Of a stretch of 64,000 nt of DNA, positions 43,413 through 53,369 are shown piece by piece. How positions within the stretch are numbered: position 1 is the first letter of the stretch; every line of letters begins with the position of its first letter. The notes beneath the pieces were generated by a model. It ran no database searches, had not been told where the DNA came from, and worked only from the letters and a program-made list of their open reading frames with translations. Both the position numbers and the translations under genes were made by a program. The stretch spans positions 186,001 through 250,000 of the forward strand of contig CAKQUG010000001.1 of NCBI GenBank assembly GCA_934277545.1. The letters run 5' to 3'. The stretch comes from an uncultured Alphaproteobacteria bacterium. Its GTDB lineage: Bacteria; Pseudomonadota; Alphaproteobacteria; RF32; CAG-239.

Positions 43413-44090
43413 ATGCAAAAAGTCATTGTTTGGGATTTGGATAACACTTTATATCGGGAAACACCGGAATTTCATAATTTGCTGGATGAAATTACCGCTA
43501 AAGCCGCTATTGAAGACCTGAAACTGCCTTTGGACTTTCCGACTGCCAAAGCTATGGTAACGGAATCTTACCGTACTTACCGCGACGGAGGCGAAATTTT
43601 TGTGCAGAAATTCGGTATTTCTCCCAAAGATATGTTTGACGCCTATCACAAACGCAAAGAGCTTAATCTGCACCCGATAAAGCCTTATGACGGACTTTTG
43701 CAGCATTTAGAACAGCTGTCTTGCCCGCAATACATTCTTTCCACCAGTTCGCATGACGCTTGCGAAGCGATTTTAAAACATATCGGCTTATACGACTTTT
43801 TTGCCGGCAAATTTTATTCGGTGGAAGAGTTCGACTGCTACAAAAAAAATGAAAGTCCTGATGTTTATTTGAAATTCTGTGAAAAAATCGGCCACGCTCC
43901 GCAAGATTGCCTGTTTATTGACGACAGCTATTCCAACCTGGAATTTGCTAAAAAAGCCGGAATGACCACCATGCGCCTGTGCCACGGCAAACCGAATGAC
44001 CAGCGTGTGGAATATATTGATTTAGCCGCCGATAACATCAACGAATGTTTGGAATATTTGGAAAAAAATTTCGACTGTCCGCAAAAATAG
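43413..44090 (+). CDS. HAD-family hydrolase, pyrimidine 5'-nucleotidase-like
   Basis: 225 aa from ATG 43413 (AAGGA upstream). HAD motif I is DLDNTLYRET, motif II is LSTSSH, motif III Lys lies near the CYKKNESPD segment and motif IV is FIDDSYSNLEFAKKAGM. The DLDNTLY form and length match the SDT1/pyrimidine 5'-nucleotidase type; general phosphatase activity is possible. Single gene. Confidence 0.85.
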   Translation: MQKVIVWDLDNTLYRETPEFHNLLDEITAKAAIEDLKLPLDFPTAKAMVTESYRTYRDGGEIFVQKFGISPKDMFDAYHKRKELNLHPIKPYDGLLQHLEQLSCPQYILSTSSHDACEAILKHIGLYDFFAGKFYSVEEFDCYKKNESPDVYLKFCEKIGHAPQDCLFIDDSYSNLEFAKKAGMTTMRLCHGKPNDQRVEYIDLAADNINECLEYLEKNFDCPQK

Positions 44091-44093
44091 CCT

Positions 44094-44777
44094 TTAGCGG
44101 CACAATTTGCTTTCTCTTTCATAATTTTCCGGCGAATCCATTAAAGCGGAACGCTTTTGCCGAACCTCAAAATATTCGTCAAAAATAGCCTTTGTTTGTT
44201 CGTTATAAATATAAAACAGCTTTTTATCAGGTGTTTTCGACACGCTAAAAATCGGTCCGGTATTGCGCACTATTTCCGGCAGCTTTTTTTTCAAAGCCTC
44301 GATATAAGACATTATAAATATATACGAAATATCGACATGCTGCTGTTCATGACGCAAAGTTTTTTTGTATACACAGCTATTTTTATCCATGGAATTGGCT
44401 AAATAAACCGTCGGATTTTCATATCCTACCTCCATGGTAATTTCAGTGGGATATGTACAAAAATAACCGTCTCCGAGCTCTAAGGGAGAGGAATCATACA
44501 CGCTTATTTTATTATACAAGTTCAGCAGTGTCAGCCCCATATAAGTAATTTCACCGTTTAAATTATTGGAAGCCCTGGCTTTTATTTGCGCCGACGACAA
44601 ACTGTTATTATATTTAAGTTTGCCTAAATTATAATAAATTGTTATTTTCGCCGGATTTTTTTCCATCAGTTTGAGGCATTGCTTTTGCCAATAATAGCGA
44701 GAAGCGGCGTTTCCGCTAAACGGGAAAACGCAAATCAAAGCCATAACCGGCAGCAATGTCAACCACATCTTTTTCAT
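44094..44777 (-). CDS. Exported protein with HEQQH metallopeptidase-like motif
   Basis: 227 aa. A signal peptide (ends about residue 25, GNAA) is followed by a periplasmic domain with LRHEQQHVDI (His143, Glu144, His147), a possible zinc site of HExxH type. No third ligand is certain. Several cysteines are present. No Shine-Dalgarno lies before ATG 44777; the leader is TTTTTTTGCTT. The gene converges with the HAD gene, with 3 nt between stops. Confidence 0.65.
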   Translation of the reverse strand: MKKMWLTLLPVMALICVFPFSGNAASRYYWQKQCLKLMEKNPAKITIYYNLGKLKYNNSLSSAQIKARASNNLNGEITYMGLTLLNLYNKISVYDSSPLELGDGYFCTYPTEITMEVGYENPTVYLANSMDKNSCVYKKTLRHEQQHVDISYIFIMSYIEALKKKLPEIVRNTGPIFSVSKTPDKKLFYIYNEQTKAIFDEYFEVRQKRSALMDSPENYERESKLCR

Positions 44778-44864
44778 AAGCAAAAAAATAGCAAATAAAT
44801 ATTAAGTCCGCGTTAACACAAAAAAAATGTTTTTTGCTTATGTTCTAATTACTAAGGAGTTACC

Positions 44865-45491
44865 ATGAAAAAATTAGTCGCCATTTTGATTTTATGTTTT
44901 TTGACCGGAATCGCCACTGTGCACGCTGCTTATCAAAGACACCAAAAACAACCCGGCTTTTTTATGCCAACCGGCGCCATGCAAAACACCATTGACAAGC
45001 CTAATTTTAAGCCTCGTCAACAGCCAAAAAGGACAATCGCTCGACAAACAACCCCGACGACTTCCGCAAAAAAACAAACGGCAGACCATAAATCGCAAAG
45101 CACTAAAAACCAAAGCACCGCCGTTCAAACAACCAAAACTCTGTTAACCCCCAAAAAAGAAAAAAGCACCATACCGCTTCAAACTGCAGCTCCAAAACCT
45201 GCCATAGAAAAAACAGCAGAACAGATTAAACCGGCTAAGCCGGATTCCGCGGTTGCGCAAATACAAAAAGAAGCCGCCACGCCGCTTCAAACCGCAGAAG
45301 ACGATTCTTCCGCAGATTTTAGCGAAGACGATATTTCTTACAATGATGAGGATTCGCTATATGTTCAGAGCTTTAGGGAATATGCGCACGACTTATCGCT
45401 AATCATTAAAGGCGAAAACGTGCAAAACCCGCGCCTTCAAAAAAATCTGTCCGATTTTCAAGACATACAGCATCAAATTATCGTACAATAA
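44865..45491 (+). CDS. Exported low-complexity protein
   Basis: 208 aa. A signal peptide (1-21, ending VHAA) is followed by about 130 residues of Lys/Thr/Gln/Pro-rich low-complexity sequence and an acidic C-terminal helix-forming part. It may be a periplasmic linker protein. AAGGAG precedes ATG. The function is unknown. Confidence 0.65.
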   Translation: MKKLVAILILCFLTGIATVHAAYQRHQKQPGFFMPTGAMQNTIDKPNFKPRQQPKRTIARQTTPTTSAKKQTADHKSQSTKNQSTAVQTTKTLLTPKKEKSTIPLQTAAPKPAIEKTAEQIKPAKPDSAVAQIQKEAATPLQTAEDDSSADFSEDDISYNDEDSLYVQSFREYAHDLSLIIKGENVQNPRLQKNLSDFQDIQHQIIVQ

Positions 45492-45497
45492 AAAACT

Positions 45498-47300
45498 TTA
45501 GTTATCACCGATTCGCAAGGCTTCAATAAAGGCCGACTGCGGCACTTCCACTTTGCCGAACTGACGCATACGCTGCTTGCCTTTCTTTTGGTTATCCAAC
45601 AATTTACGTTTACGGGTAATATCACCACCGTAACACTTGGCCGTAACATCTTTACGCAAAGCCGAAATTGTTTCGCGCGCCACGATTCTTCCACCGATAG
45701 CGGCCTGCAAAGGAATTTTAAACAAATGCTTCGGAATTAAATCTTTCAAGCGTCCGCAAATCTGCCGCCCTCTGGATTCGGCTTCGGAACGATGGCACAA
45801 AAACGACAAGGCGTCAACCGGCTCTTCGTTAATCAAAATTTGTACTTTTACTAAATCTGACTGCGCATAGCCGACCAGTTCATAATTAAAACTGGCATAT
45901 CCGCTGGTAATTGATTTTAAACGGTCGTAAAAATCAAAAACAATCTCACTTAGCGGAATTTTATACACCACCATGGCGCGATTGCCGACATAAGTTAAAT
46001 CTTCTTGTTCTCCGCGCCGTTCGGTGCAAAGTTTCAAAACCGCACCCAAATAAGTATCCGGCACCATAATTGTTGCCTGCACCATCGGTTCTTCAATCAG
46101 CTTAATTGTCGAAATATCAGGCATATCAGCCGGATTATGCAGCATAATCTGCGAACCGTTGGTTAAATAGATTTTGTATGCTACCGACGGAGCTGTTGTA
46201 ATGATGTCTAAATCAAATTCTCTGCCGATTCGCTCCTGAATAATATCCATGTGCAGCAAGCCCAAAAAGCCGCAACGAAAACCCAAGCCTAAAGCTGTTG
46301 AATTTTCCGGTTGATAGTTAATACTGGCGTCATTTAGTTTCAGCTTGGCCAAAGCATCTTTCAAAGCTCCGTACTGACTGCTGTCCACAGGGAAAATAGA
46401 ACAGAACACCACCGAAACCGACGGTTTAAAGCCGGCAAGCGGCTCAGTACAAGGCGCTTTATTATCCGTGATTGTATCGCCGACTTTACAGTCTTCAACA
46501 CTTTTTATGCTGGCAGTAATAAATCCGACTTCACCGGGATAAAGCGCGTCAATATCTTTCATTTTCGGAGTAAAAATACCGATTTTATCAATTATATAAT
46601 CAGTTCCGTTTGACATCATGCGGATATTTTGTTTTTTACGCAGCACGCCGTCTTTAACCCGCACCAAAATAATCACACCCAAATAAGAATCATACCAGCT
46701 GTCAATCAATAAAGCCTTAAGCGGAGCGTTTTCATCTCCGGTCGGCGCCGGAAGTTTATTAACAATTTCTTCCAGCAAATTATCAATACCAAAACCGGTC
46801 TTACCGGAAACTTCCACCGCGTCTGAAGCGTCCAAACCAATCACATCTTCTATTTGCTGTTTTACTTTTTCCGGTTCGGCAGACGGTAAATCTATTTTAT
46901 TAAGCGCCGTAACAATTTCATGATTGTTATCCAAAGCCAAATACACATTAGCCAAAGTCTGCGCTTCCACACCCTGTGTGGCGTCCACCACCAAAACAGA
47001 GCCTTCGCAAGAAGACAGTGAGCGTGAAACTTCGTATGTAAAATCAACGTGTCCCGGAGTGTCAATCAAATTCAGCTGATAAGTTTTTCCGTCTTTGGCA
47101 TGATAGTTCAAACGTACGGTTTGCGCCTTAATGGTAATGCCGCGTTCTTTTTCAATATCCATTGAATCCAAAACTTGCTCTGTCATTTCACGGTGCTGCA
47201 AACCGCCGCAATATTCAATCAAACGATCGGCGATGGTAGACTTGCCATGGTCAATATGTGCAATAATGGCAAAATTACGGATTAAACTTAAATCAGACAT
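45498..47300 (-). CDS. lepA: Elongation factor 4 (LepA)
   Basis: 600 aa from ATG 47300. GTPase motifs: G1 AHIDHGKST, G3 DTPGHVDF, G4 NKID. Domains II, III and V and the LepA-specific C-terminal domain (LLDNQKKGKQRMRQFG) are all present. LepA back-translocates or assists ribosomes during initiation and assembly. GAAAGGG precedes the start. It is the expected length for the family. Confidence 0.96.
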   Translation of the reverse strand: MSDLSLIRNFAIIAHIDHGKSTIADRLIEYCGGLQHREMTEQVLDSMDIEKERGITIKAQTVRLNYHAKDGKTYQLNLIDTPGHVDFTYEVSRSLSSCEGSVLVVDATQGVEAQTLANVYLALDNNHEIVTALNKIDLPSAEPEKVKQQIEDVIGLDASDAVEVSGKTGFGIDNLLEEIVNKLPAPTGDENAPLKALLIDSWYDSYLGVIILVRVKDGVLRKKQNIRMMSNGTDYIIDKIGIFTPKMKDIDALYPGEVGFITASIKSVEDCKVGDTITDNKAPCTEPLAGFKPSVSVVFCSIFPVDSSQYGALKDALAKLKLNDASINYQPENSTALGLGFRCGFLGLLHMDIIQERIGREFDLDIITTAPSVAYKIYLTNGSQIMLHNPADMPDISTIKLIEEPMVQATIMVPDTYLGAVLKLCTERRGEQEDLTYVGNRAMVVYKIPLSEIVFDFYDRLKSITSGYASFNYELVGYAQSDLVKVQILINEEPVDALSFLCHRSEAESRGRQICGRLKDLIPKHLFKIPLQAAIGGRIVARETISALRKDVTAKCYGGDITRKRKLLDNQKKGKQRMRQFGKVEVPQSAFIEALRIGDN

Positions 47301-47366
47301 ACTTTTTCCCTTTCTTGCCGACAAGATAATTTATTTTTTTGCTTTAATCAATAGCTAACTTTATAA

Positions 47367-47399
47367 ACAAAAACTCCGTCTATTTATTCAGACGGAGTT
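47367..47399 (-). terminator. Rho-independent terminator
   Basis: AACTCCGTCT (47372-47381) pairs with AGACGGAGTT (47390-47399) and is followed on the minus strand by TTTTTG. It ends the 47423-48106 gene and isolates it from lepA. Confidence 0.85.
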
Positions 47400-47422
47400 C
47401 ATTCAGACATCAAAACGTACAC

Positions 47423-48106
47423 TTATCCAAGCTGATTGCCTTTCATCATTTTATAGGCTTGGACAAAAGAAAGTGTTTTACCTTTTATTTGAGAATTATT
47501 TTCTACAACTTTTTTATCAACTTCAATCGTAAAATCAAAATTTTTCATATTTGAATTTGTAAAATCTTTCAGCTGATTCATCATCAATTTACGTTCTTGC
47601 TTATTTTCCATATTTTGAAGTTTTTGCTGATATATGTTCTCAAAGTCGACATTACCGGCATTGTCTTTGGCATTTTGTTCCAAAGTTGCAAGTTCATTCT
47701 CCGAAACATTTTGCTGCCCGGATAAATCTCTGAAAAAATATGTCTCGGCTACGGCATTCGGACGTGTTGCCTCATATTCGATAATTGCCGACAGCATTGC
47801 CGCGTTTTCTTTGGTCGGTTTGGCTCCGTTTTCAAAAGACTTAGCGTCAAGTTTATATTTGCTGACAACATCCTGCCAATCATACACACGTTTTGTTTTT
47901 CCTGAGCGCCCGTCTCTCACCGCAGCATTTCTATCCAGACCGTTATCAACAGATTTTTCCTGAACATTGACCGTCTGCGGAGAAGTTCTTTCTGCCGCCT
48001 GCGCCTTCAATGTTCCTGTCAATCCACCGACAACAGCCATTGTTACAGCAGCGCCGTATCCGAGTTCATCTTTTAAATTTTTGATTTTTTCTTTTGCTGA
48101 AGACAT
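47423..48106 (-). CDS. Hypothetical protein with hydrophobic N-terminal segment
   Basis: 227 aa. A charged start (MSSAKEKIKNLKDELGYG) and a hydrophobic segment (AAVTMAVVGGLTGTLKAQA) form a signal or anchor ending AQAA. The rest is polar and helical (NELATLEQNAKDNAG...). The layout resembles the protein at 38800-40107. GGAG precedes the ATG by 8 nt. I cannot name the family. Confidence 0.65.
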   Translation of the reverse strand: MSSAKEKIKNLKDELGYGAAVTMAVVGGLTGTLKAQAAERTSPQTVNVQEKSVDNGLDRNAAVRDGRSGKTKRVYDWQDVVSKYKLDAKSFENGAKPTKENAAMLSAIIEYEATRPNAVAETYFFRDLSGQQNVSENELATLEQNAKDNAGNVDFENIYQQKLQNMENKQERKLMMNQLKDFTNSNMKNFDFTIEVDKKVVENNSQIKGKTLSFVQAYKMMKGNQLG

Positions 48107-48217
48107 CTCACTTACTCCGTTTTATTTATATTAGTATTATTATAACAGAATTAACAACTTTTGTCTACCGATAATGTAAAAGCTGCACCTGCAATATCCG
48201 GCTTCGCTGTAATTTTT

Positions 48218-51037
48218 TTATTCTACGCCGATAACTTCACGGCGTCCCACTCTGTCGGGAGCGGTTACAATACCTTCGTCTTCCATGCGTTCAATTAAAA
48301 TGGCGGCGCGGTTATAACCGATACGCAGCTTGCGCTGAATATAGCTGGTTGAGGCTTTTTTGTCGGCTCTTACAATTTCCACCGCCTGATTATATAAATC
48401 ATCATCCTCTCCGCCGCTCATTTCGCTTCTGTCAAATACCGGTGTATCCTTACCGGTATTCAATTCGCCTTCCGTAACGTCTGCCACATATTTAGGTTCG
48501 CCTTCAGATTTAATAAATTCCACCACTCTTTCCACTTCGGCATCTGTAACAAAACAGCCGTGAACACGAATAGGACGCAAACCTGACGGCATATAAAGCA
48601 TATCGCCCATACCCAGCAGTTGCTCGGCACCTTTTTCATTCAAAATCGTTTTACTGTCTATTCCCGTTGTTACATGGAAACTGATTCGGCTCGGAAAGTT
48701 TGCCTTAATTGTACCGGTAATAACATCGACAGAAGGACGTTGAGTGGACATAATCAAATGAATGCCCGCGGCACGAGCCATTTGCGCCAAACGTTGAATA
48801 GCCGCTTCCACCTCTTTACCGGCAACCAACATTAAATCAGCCATTTCATCTACCACAATCACAATGTACGGCATAGGCGTGGTGTCAACAATTTGTTCTT
48901 CATACAAAGGACGTCCGGTCTCTTTATCAAAACCAACTTGAATAGTCTTTTTTATTTCTTTCCCGGTAGCGCGCATATCTGCAACTTTTTGATTATATCC
49001 GGCAATATTCCGCACATTTAAAAGCGCCATTGCGCGATAGCGGTCTTCCATTTCACGCACCGCCCATTTTAAGCCGACAACAGCTTTTCCCGGGTCGGTG
49101 ATAACCGGCGTCAACAGATGCGGAATACCGTTATACATTGAAAATTCCAATTGTTTAGGGTCAATCATAATCATTTTACATTGTTCCGGTGTCATTCGAT
49201 ATAACAATGATAAAATCATGGAATTTACACCCACAGATTTACCGGAACCGGTAGTACCGGCCACTAACAGGTGCGGCATTTTTGCCAAATCGGCATAAAC
49301 GTGCTGTCCTCCGATATCCTTGCCCAATGTAACATTTAGAATATTTTTACTGTTCTTAAATGCCGGATCTTCCAATAATTCACGCAGCCACACGGTTTGA
49401 CGCTTAGCGTTCGGCAGTTCAATACCGATGGTGTTTTGTCCGCTGACCACAGCCATTCGCACCGACGCCGCCGCCATAGAACGAGCAATGTCGTCAGACA
49501 GACCGATAACACGCGCGGTTCTTGTACCCGGAGCAGGTTCTAATTCATAAAGCGTAACCACAGGTCCCGGACGGACTTTAACGATTTTACCTTTAATACC
49601 GAAATCCTGTAACACAGTTTCCAGTTTAGCGGCATTTTCTTTTAATTCCGCCTCATTATATTCAATATCCCCCTGCTCTTGAGGTATTGAAAGCAAATCA
49701 ATATCAGGCAGCTGATATTCTTTTGCCGCTTCTTTTGCCGGCTGTGTTGTAGCAACCTCTGACTGCACCGATTTTTTTGTTTGTTCTGTTTCAGTATCCT
49801 TATTTATCTTAGCAAAATCAGGAATCGGTGTCGGCTCGATTCTTTTTACCGCCGCAGGCTCGGAATTAACCGGCTGCTGAGCCTGTAAAGTTGCAGAAAA
49901 CGATGAAATCTTCGGAATATTAAGCAGTTCTTCCTGTTTTGCTTCATTAACGGCCGAAACATTTTGTTTACCGGCAAAAGAACGAACTCCTTCAGTTTGA
50001 TAAATATCTTCAGGTGTAATTTTTTTTGACGGCTTTTTTACATTTTGATTTGCAAAATCGCCTTCTTTAATAAAATCAAATGTCGGATTATAACTTTTTT
50101 GTACGGACTCCGACTCGCTTTCCGGCATTTCTATCGCCAAGCTGCCCATTGTCTGATTTGGAATCTCTATTTGCAAACCGGATGTTTGATGTCCGGACAT
50201 TACCGCGGCAGTTGAAACTTCTGCCTGCGGAGCTGTGATAATACCGGAATTTTGTATCTGCAACATATTTTCGGTTTTAGCAAAACTTGGTTCCATACGC
50301 CGCGATGAAACCTGATTATTTTTATGAATCAGTTTATTTTGCAAATAACTGGGATTAAGTTCTTTAAATTCGCTGAAATTACGGATATTTGCTACGCGTT
50401 TTCCTATATTGACGGCAAACAGTCCGATATTCTTAAAAATATTGCCTATACGCGAGGTCAGGCGCAGCCATAAAGTAAAAGTAATTCCGGCGGAAAAATT
50501 AAACGCTAAAATGCTGATGAATAAAATAATTCCTTTCAACAACAATACATTATACGAAAATTTCAACATATTTATATAATTGTTAAGCGGTCGACTGATA
50601 CTGCGACTCCACTCGCCGGTTAAATTGTACGGCAGATTAAAACGCCCTAAAAACGAGCTGCAGGTAAGGTCTATAAAAGCGGCAAAACACAGCAAACCGA
50701 CAAACCAGGCAAAAATCCGCATTTTATATTCGGCAAAGGATTGAAAACGCATCAAACCGATTCCCCACAAAATGGGCACAACCAAATAAACTATAAATGC
50801 CAAACCGAAAGTACTCAGCACAAAATCGGCACAGGATGCACCGAAAAAGCCCAGCCAATTTTGCACAACGGCATTTTCTGACGCCGCTTTATTAAAAGAC
50901 GGGTCCTCTGCGTTATAACTGAAAAGACTTATATATATAAGCAACGGAACAATAATCAAACTTAATCCGATTAACTCTAGCAACAGCTTTTGCCACCAAC
51001 TTTTTTGCTTTTCTTTCACAGTTTTCTTCTTACTCAT
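48218..51037 (-). CDS. ftsK: DNA translocase FtsK
   Basis: 939 aa, somewhat longer than the shortest SpoIIIE/FtsK forms. Four N-terminal membrane helices (about 15-190), a variable Gln/Pro/Ser-rich linker (about 240-470), then the RecA-like motor with Walker A VAGTTGSGKSV and Walker B VVDEMADLM. A C-terminal gamma winged-helix domain (SYIQRKLRIGYNRAAILIERMEDEGIV) recognises KOPS. It pumps DNA at the division septum and activates XerCD at dif. Confidence 0.95.
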   Translation of the reverse strand: MSKKKTVKEKQKSWWQKLLLELIGLSLIIVPLLIYISLFSYNAEDPSFNKAASENAVVQNWLGFFGASCADFVLSTFGLAFIVYLVVPILWGIGLMRFQSFAEYKMRIFAWFVGLLCFAAFIDLTCSSFLGRFNLPYNLTGEWSRSISRPLNNYINMLKFSYNVLLLKGIILFISILAFNFSAGITFTLWLRLTSRIGNIFKNIGLFAVNIGKRVANIRNFSEFKELNPSYLQNKLIHKNNQVSSRRMEPSFAKTENMLQIQNSGIITAPQAEVSTAAVMSGHQTSGLQIEIPNQTMGSLAIEMPESESESVQKSYNPTFDFIKEGDFANQNVKKPSKKITPEDIYQTEGVRSFAGKQNVSAVNEAKQEELLNIPKISSFSATLQAQQPVNSEPAAVKRIEPTPIPDFAKINKDTETEQTKKSVQSEVATTQPAKEAAKEYQLPDIDLLSIPQEQGDIEYNEAELKENAAKLETVLQDFGIKGKIVKVRPGPVVTLYELEPAPGTRTARVIGLSDDIARSMAAASVRMAVVSGQNTIGIELPNAKRQTVWLRELLEDPAFKNSKNILNVTLGKDIGGQHVYADLAKMPHLLVAGTTGSGKSVGVNSMILSLLYRMTPEQCKMIMIDPKQLEFSMYNGIPHLLTPVITDPGKAVVGLKWAVREMEDRYRAMALLNVRNIAGYNQKVADMRATGKEIKKTIQVGFDKETGRPLYEEQIVDTTPMPYIVIVVDEMADLMLVAGKEVEAAIQRLAQMARAAGIHLIMSTQRPSVDVITGTIKANFPSRISFHVTTGIDSKTILNEKGAEQLLGMGDMLYMPSGLRPIRVHGCFVTDAEVERVVEFIKSEGEPKYVADVTEGELNTGKDTPVFDRSEMSGGEDDDLYNQAVEIVRADKKASTSYIQRKLRIGYNRAAILIERMEDEGIVTAPDRVGRREVIGVE

Positions 51038-51153
51038 AATATCCTCTGAATTTTATGCAGATTTAATGCAGAAAGTATAGTTAAAAATGTTCAACAAATT
51101 ATTAAAAATTACTTAAAACAGCAAAACGGTGTTGATAAAAATTTTCTAAAAAC

Positions 51154-51181
51154 TTGACATTTGACACCAGCGCTATACACT
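51154..51181 (+). promoter_or_regulatory. Putative fabD promoter
   Basis: TTGACA (51154-51159), a 16-bp spacer, then TACACT (51176-51181), 28 nt before the fabD ATG, with AAGGAG between. Confidence 0.45.
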
Positions 51182-51209
51182 CTGCCCAGAATAAAAGGAG
51201 AATATTTTA

Positions 51210-52154
51210 ATGAAATATGCTTTTGTATTTCCCGGTCAAGGCTCACAATTTGTGGGCATGGGAAAGGAATTGGCCGAAAATTTTGCCTCTGCGAAAGAAG
51301 TTTTCCAAGAAGTAAATGATGCCTTATCTCAAGACTTATTCAAAATTATGACCGATGGTCCGGATAGCGAATTAACCATGACTGCCAACACTCAGCCGGC
51401 GTTAATGGCTTTTTCCATGGCTGTTGTGCGTGTTTTGGAAAAAGATTTCGGAATTAAACTGAAAGACAAAGCCGCATTTGTGGCCGGTCATTCTTTGGGT
51501 GAATATTCAGCAGCTTGCAGCGCCGGAGTATTTTCTCTCGGAGACACCGCAAAACTGTTGCGAATTCGCGGAAACGCCATGCAAAACGCTGTTCCCTTGG
51601 GAATCGGCGGCATGGCTGCGGTTTTAGGCTTGTCCTATAAAGACGTCGGCGCTTTGGTTGAGGCTTGCTCAAATGGTAAGGACACTTGCGTTGCCGCTAA
51701 TGATAATTCCGACGGTCAAGTTGTTTTATCCGGCTCAATGGCCGCCATTGACCGCGCGGTAGAAATTGCTCCGGAGTTTGGCGCCCGCAAATGCGTCAAG
51801 CTGGCGGTAAGCGCTCCGTTCCACAGTCCGTTTATGCGTCCGGCCGCCGATGCGATGGCTCGCGCGTTTATGGAGGTTGAAGCGCATAACGCTGAAATTC
51901 CGTTGATTGCCAATGTGCTGGCGGAACCGATTACGGAACATAAAGAAATTATTAAGCATTTAATCGAGCAGGTAACCGGTACGGTGCGTTGGCGCGAAAC
52001 CATGGCTTATTTGCAAGAACAAGGCGTTACGGATTTGGTTGAACTCGGTGCCGGCAAAGTGTTGTCGGGTATTGCAAAACGCAGCCATAAAGAAATGAAC
52101 GCTTTTTCTGTCGGTTCAGCAGAAGAAATTGAAGAACTGGCAAAAAATTTATAA
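51210..52154 (+). CDS. fabD: Malonyl-CoA:ACP transacylase
   Basis: 314 aa. FPGQGSQFVGMG at the start, the catalytic GHSLGEYSA nucleophile motif (Ser about 93), APFHSPFM with the active-site His, and the GAGKVLSG tail motif. It loads malonyl groups onto ACP for fatty-acid synthesis. fabG follows by 17 nt with its own ribosome site, so they share an operon. Confidence 0.96.
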   Translation: MKYAFVFPGQGSQFVGMGKELAENFASAKEVFQEVNDALSQDLFKIMTDGPDSELTMTANTQPALMAFSMAVVRVLEKDFGIKLKDKAAFVAGHSLGEYSAACSAGVFSLGDTAKLLRIRGNAMQNAVPLGIGGMAAVLGLSYKDVGALVEACSNGKDTCVAANDNSDGQVVLSGSMAAIDRAVEIAPEFGARKCVKLAVSAPFHSPFMRPAADAMARAFMEVEAHNAEIPLIANVLAEPITEHKEIIKHLIEQVTGTVRWRETMAYLQEQGVTDLVELGAGKVLSGIAKRSHKEMNAFSVGSAEEIEELAKNL

Positions 52155-52171
52155 CAGAAAGGAATAAAAAT

Positions 52172-52909
52172 ATGTTTAGATTAGATGGTAAAGTTGCTTT
52201 GATTACCGGTGCTGCCGGCGGTTTGGGACACAAAATCGCTCACACTCTGCATGAACAAGGCGCTATTTTGGCTTTGACAGACATGAATGCCGAAAGATTG
52301 GAAGCTCTTAAAGCCGAATTGGGCAGCAATGCAGAATGTTTTGTTGCTAACTTGACCGATGGCGAAGCCGTTAAAAATCTGGTTAAAGAAGTAGAAGAAA
52401 AAATGGGCCGCATTGATATTTTGGTAAACAACGCCGGCTTAACCCGCGATAATTTGTTTATCAGAATGAGTGATGAAGATTGGCAGTTGGTTTTAGATGT
52501 AAACCTGACAGCCGGTTTCAAATTGGCAAAAGCAGCTGTTCGCGGCATGATGAAACGTCGTTTCGGACGTATTATCGGTATTGCTTCCGTAGTTGGTGTT
52601 ATGGGTAACGCCGGTCAGGCTAACTATTCTGCTTCCAAAGCAGGTATGATTGCCATGAACAAATGTTTGGCTCAAGAAGTCGGTTCCCGCGGCATTACCG
52701 TAAACTCTATCGCTCCGGGCTTTATCAGAACTCCGATGACAGATGTTTTGCCTGATGACGTTAAAGCCGCTTTGTTATCCAAAATTCCGGAAGCTAAATT
52801 GGGTGAAGCTCAGGATATTGCCAACGTTGTTGCTTTCTTGGCTTCTGATGAAGCTCAATACATTACCGGTCAGACAATCCATGTAAACGGTGGTATGGCT
52901 ATGATTTAA
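52172..52909 (+). CDS. fabG: 3-oxoacyl-ACP reductase
   Basis: 245 aa, SDR fold. TGAAGGLGHKIA is the NADPH loop, NNAGLTRD follows, the catalytic Ser-Tyr-Lys lies in IASVVGVMGNAGQANYSASKAG, and the C-terminus ends with QTIHVNGGMAMI. It reduces 3-ketoacyl-ACP. Agrees with FabG throughout. A terminator follows at 52931. Confidence 0.96.
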   Translation: MFRLDGKVALITGAAGGLGHKIAHTLHEQGAILALTDMNAERLEALKAELGSNAECFVANLTDGEAVKNLVKEVEEKMGRIDILVNNAGLTRDNLFIRMSDEDWQLVLDVNLTAGFKLAKAAVRGMMKRRFGRIIGIASVVGVMGNAGQANYSASKAGMIAMNKCLAQEVGSRGITVNSIAPGFIRTPMTDVLPDDVKAALLSKIPEAKLGEAQDIANVVAFLASDEAQYITGQTIHVNGGMAMI

Positions 52910-52930
52910 TCACTTCTGTGATTAAATTTC

Positions 52931-52962
52931 AAAGACGCTTGATAAATCAGGCGTCTTTTTTA
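52931..52962 (+). terminator. Rho-independent terminator after fabG
   Basis: AAGACGC-T-TGAT pairs with ATCA-G-GCGTCTT and is followed by TTTTTAAT. It separates fabG from the acyl-carrier-like gene. Confidence 0.8.
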
Positions 52963-52985
52963 ATATCGACAAAACACAACTTTTA

Positions 52986-53014
52986 TTGACAAATTGAAAT
53001 TTTGTGCTTATATA
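52986..53014 (+). promoter_or_regulatory. Promoter of the acyl-carrier-like gene
   Basis: TTGACA (52986-52991), a 17-bp spacer, then TATATA (53009-53014). The transcript would start about 33 nt before ATG 53054. Confidence 0.65.
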
Positions 53015-53053
53015 AATTTATCATTTTTATTATTAACTTTAATTTTTATCATT

Positions 53054-53302
53054 ATGGCTAAATTGAATAATAGCGAATTGCAAAAAAAATTGATATCTTT
53101 CATTGAAGACATCACGATAGGACAAGAAAATGTTAAACCGGACACACCTTTATATGATTTGGGGTTGGACAGCCTTGACTACACGAATTTGTGCTATCAA
53201 CTGGAAAATTTGGGTTACGATTTTGACAAAGCACTAAATTATTGCTTATCAAATAAGAACGTAACCATCAGCAGTCTTGCTATATATCTGGACAGCCTTT
53301 AG
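53054..53302 (+). CDS. Acyl-carrier-like protein
   Basis: 82 aa from ATG 53054. A helical carrier-protein fold with LGLDSLDYTNL, in which Ser40 is the expected phosphopantetheine site. It is divergent from housekeeping AcpP. It has its own promoter and terminator and is not in the fab operon, so it may serve another pathway or be a second ACP. No Shine-Dalgarno is present; the leader ends TTTTTATCATT-ATG. An acpP proper is not in the window. Confidence 0.75.
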   Translation: MAKLNNSELQKKLISFIEDITIGQENVKPDTPLYDLGLDSLDYTNLCYQLENLGYDFDKALNYCLSNKNVTISSLAIYLDSL

Positions 53303-53312
53303 CACCTGATTC

Positions 53313-53356
53313 TTCAAAAAAAGAGAGCCGCTTTACCGCAGCTCCCTTTTTTTGAA
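53313..53356. terminator. Bidirectional terminator
   Basis: TTCAAAAAAAG and CTTTTTTTGAA flank a GAGC / GCTC-containing stem with a short loop. A-run and T-run on both sides suit both converging genes (acyl-carrier-like gene and PpiC gene). Confidence 0.8.
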
Positions 53357-53369
53357 AATTCAGAAAAGA

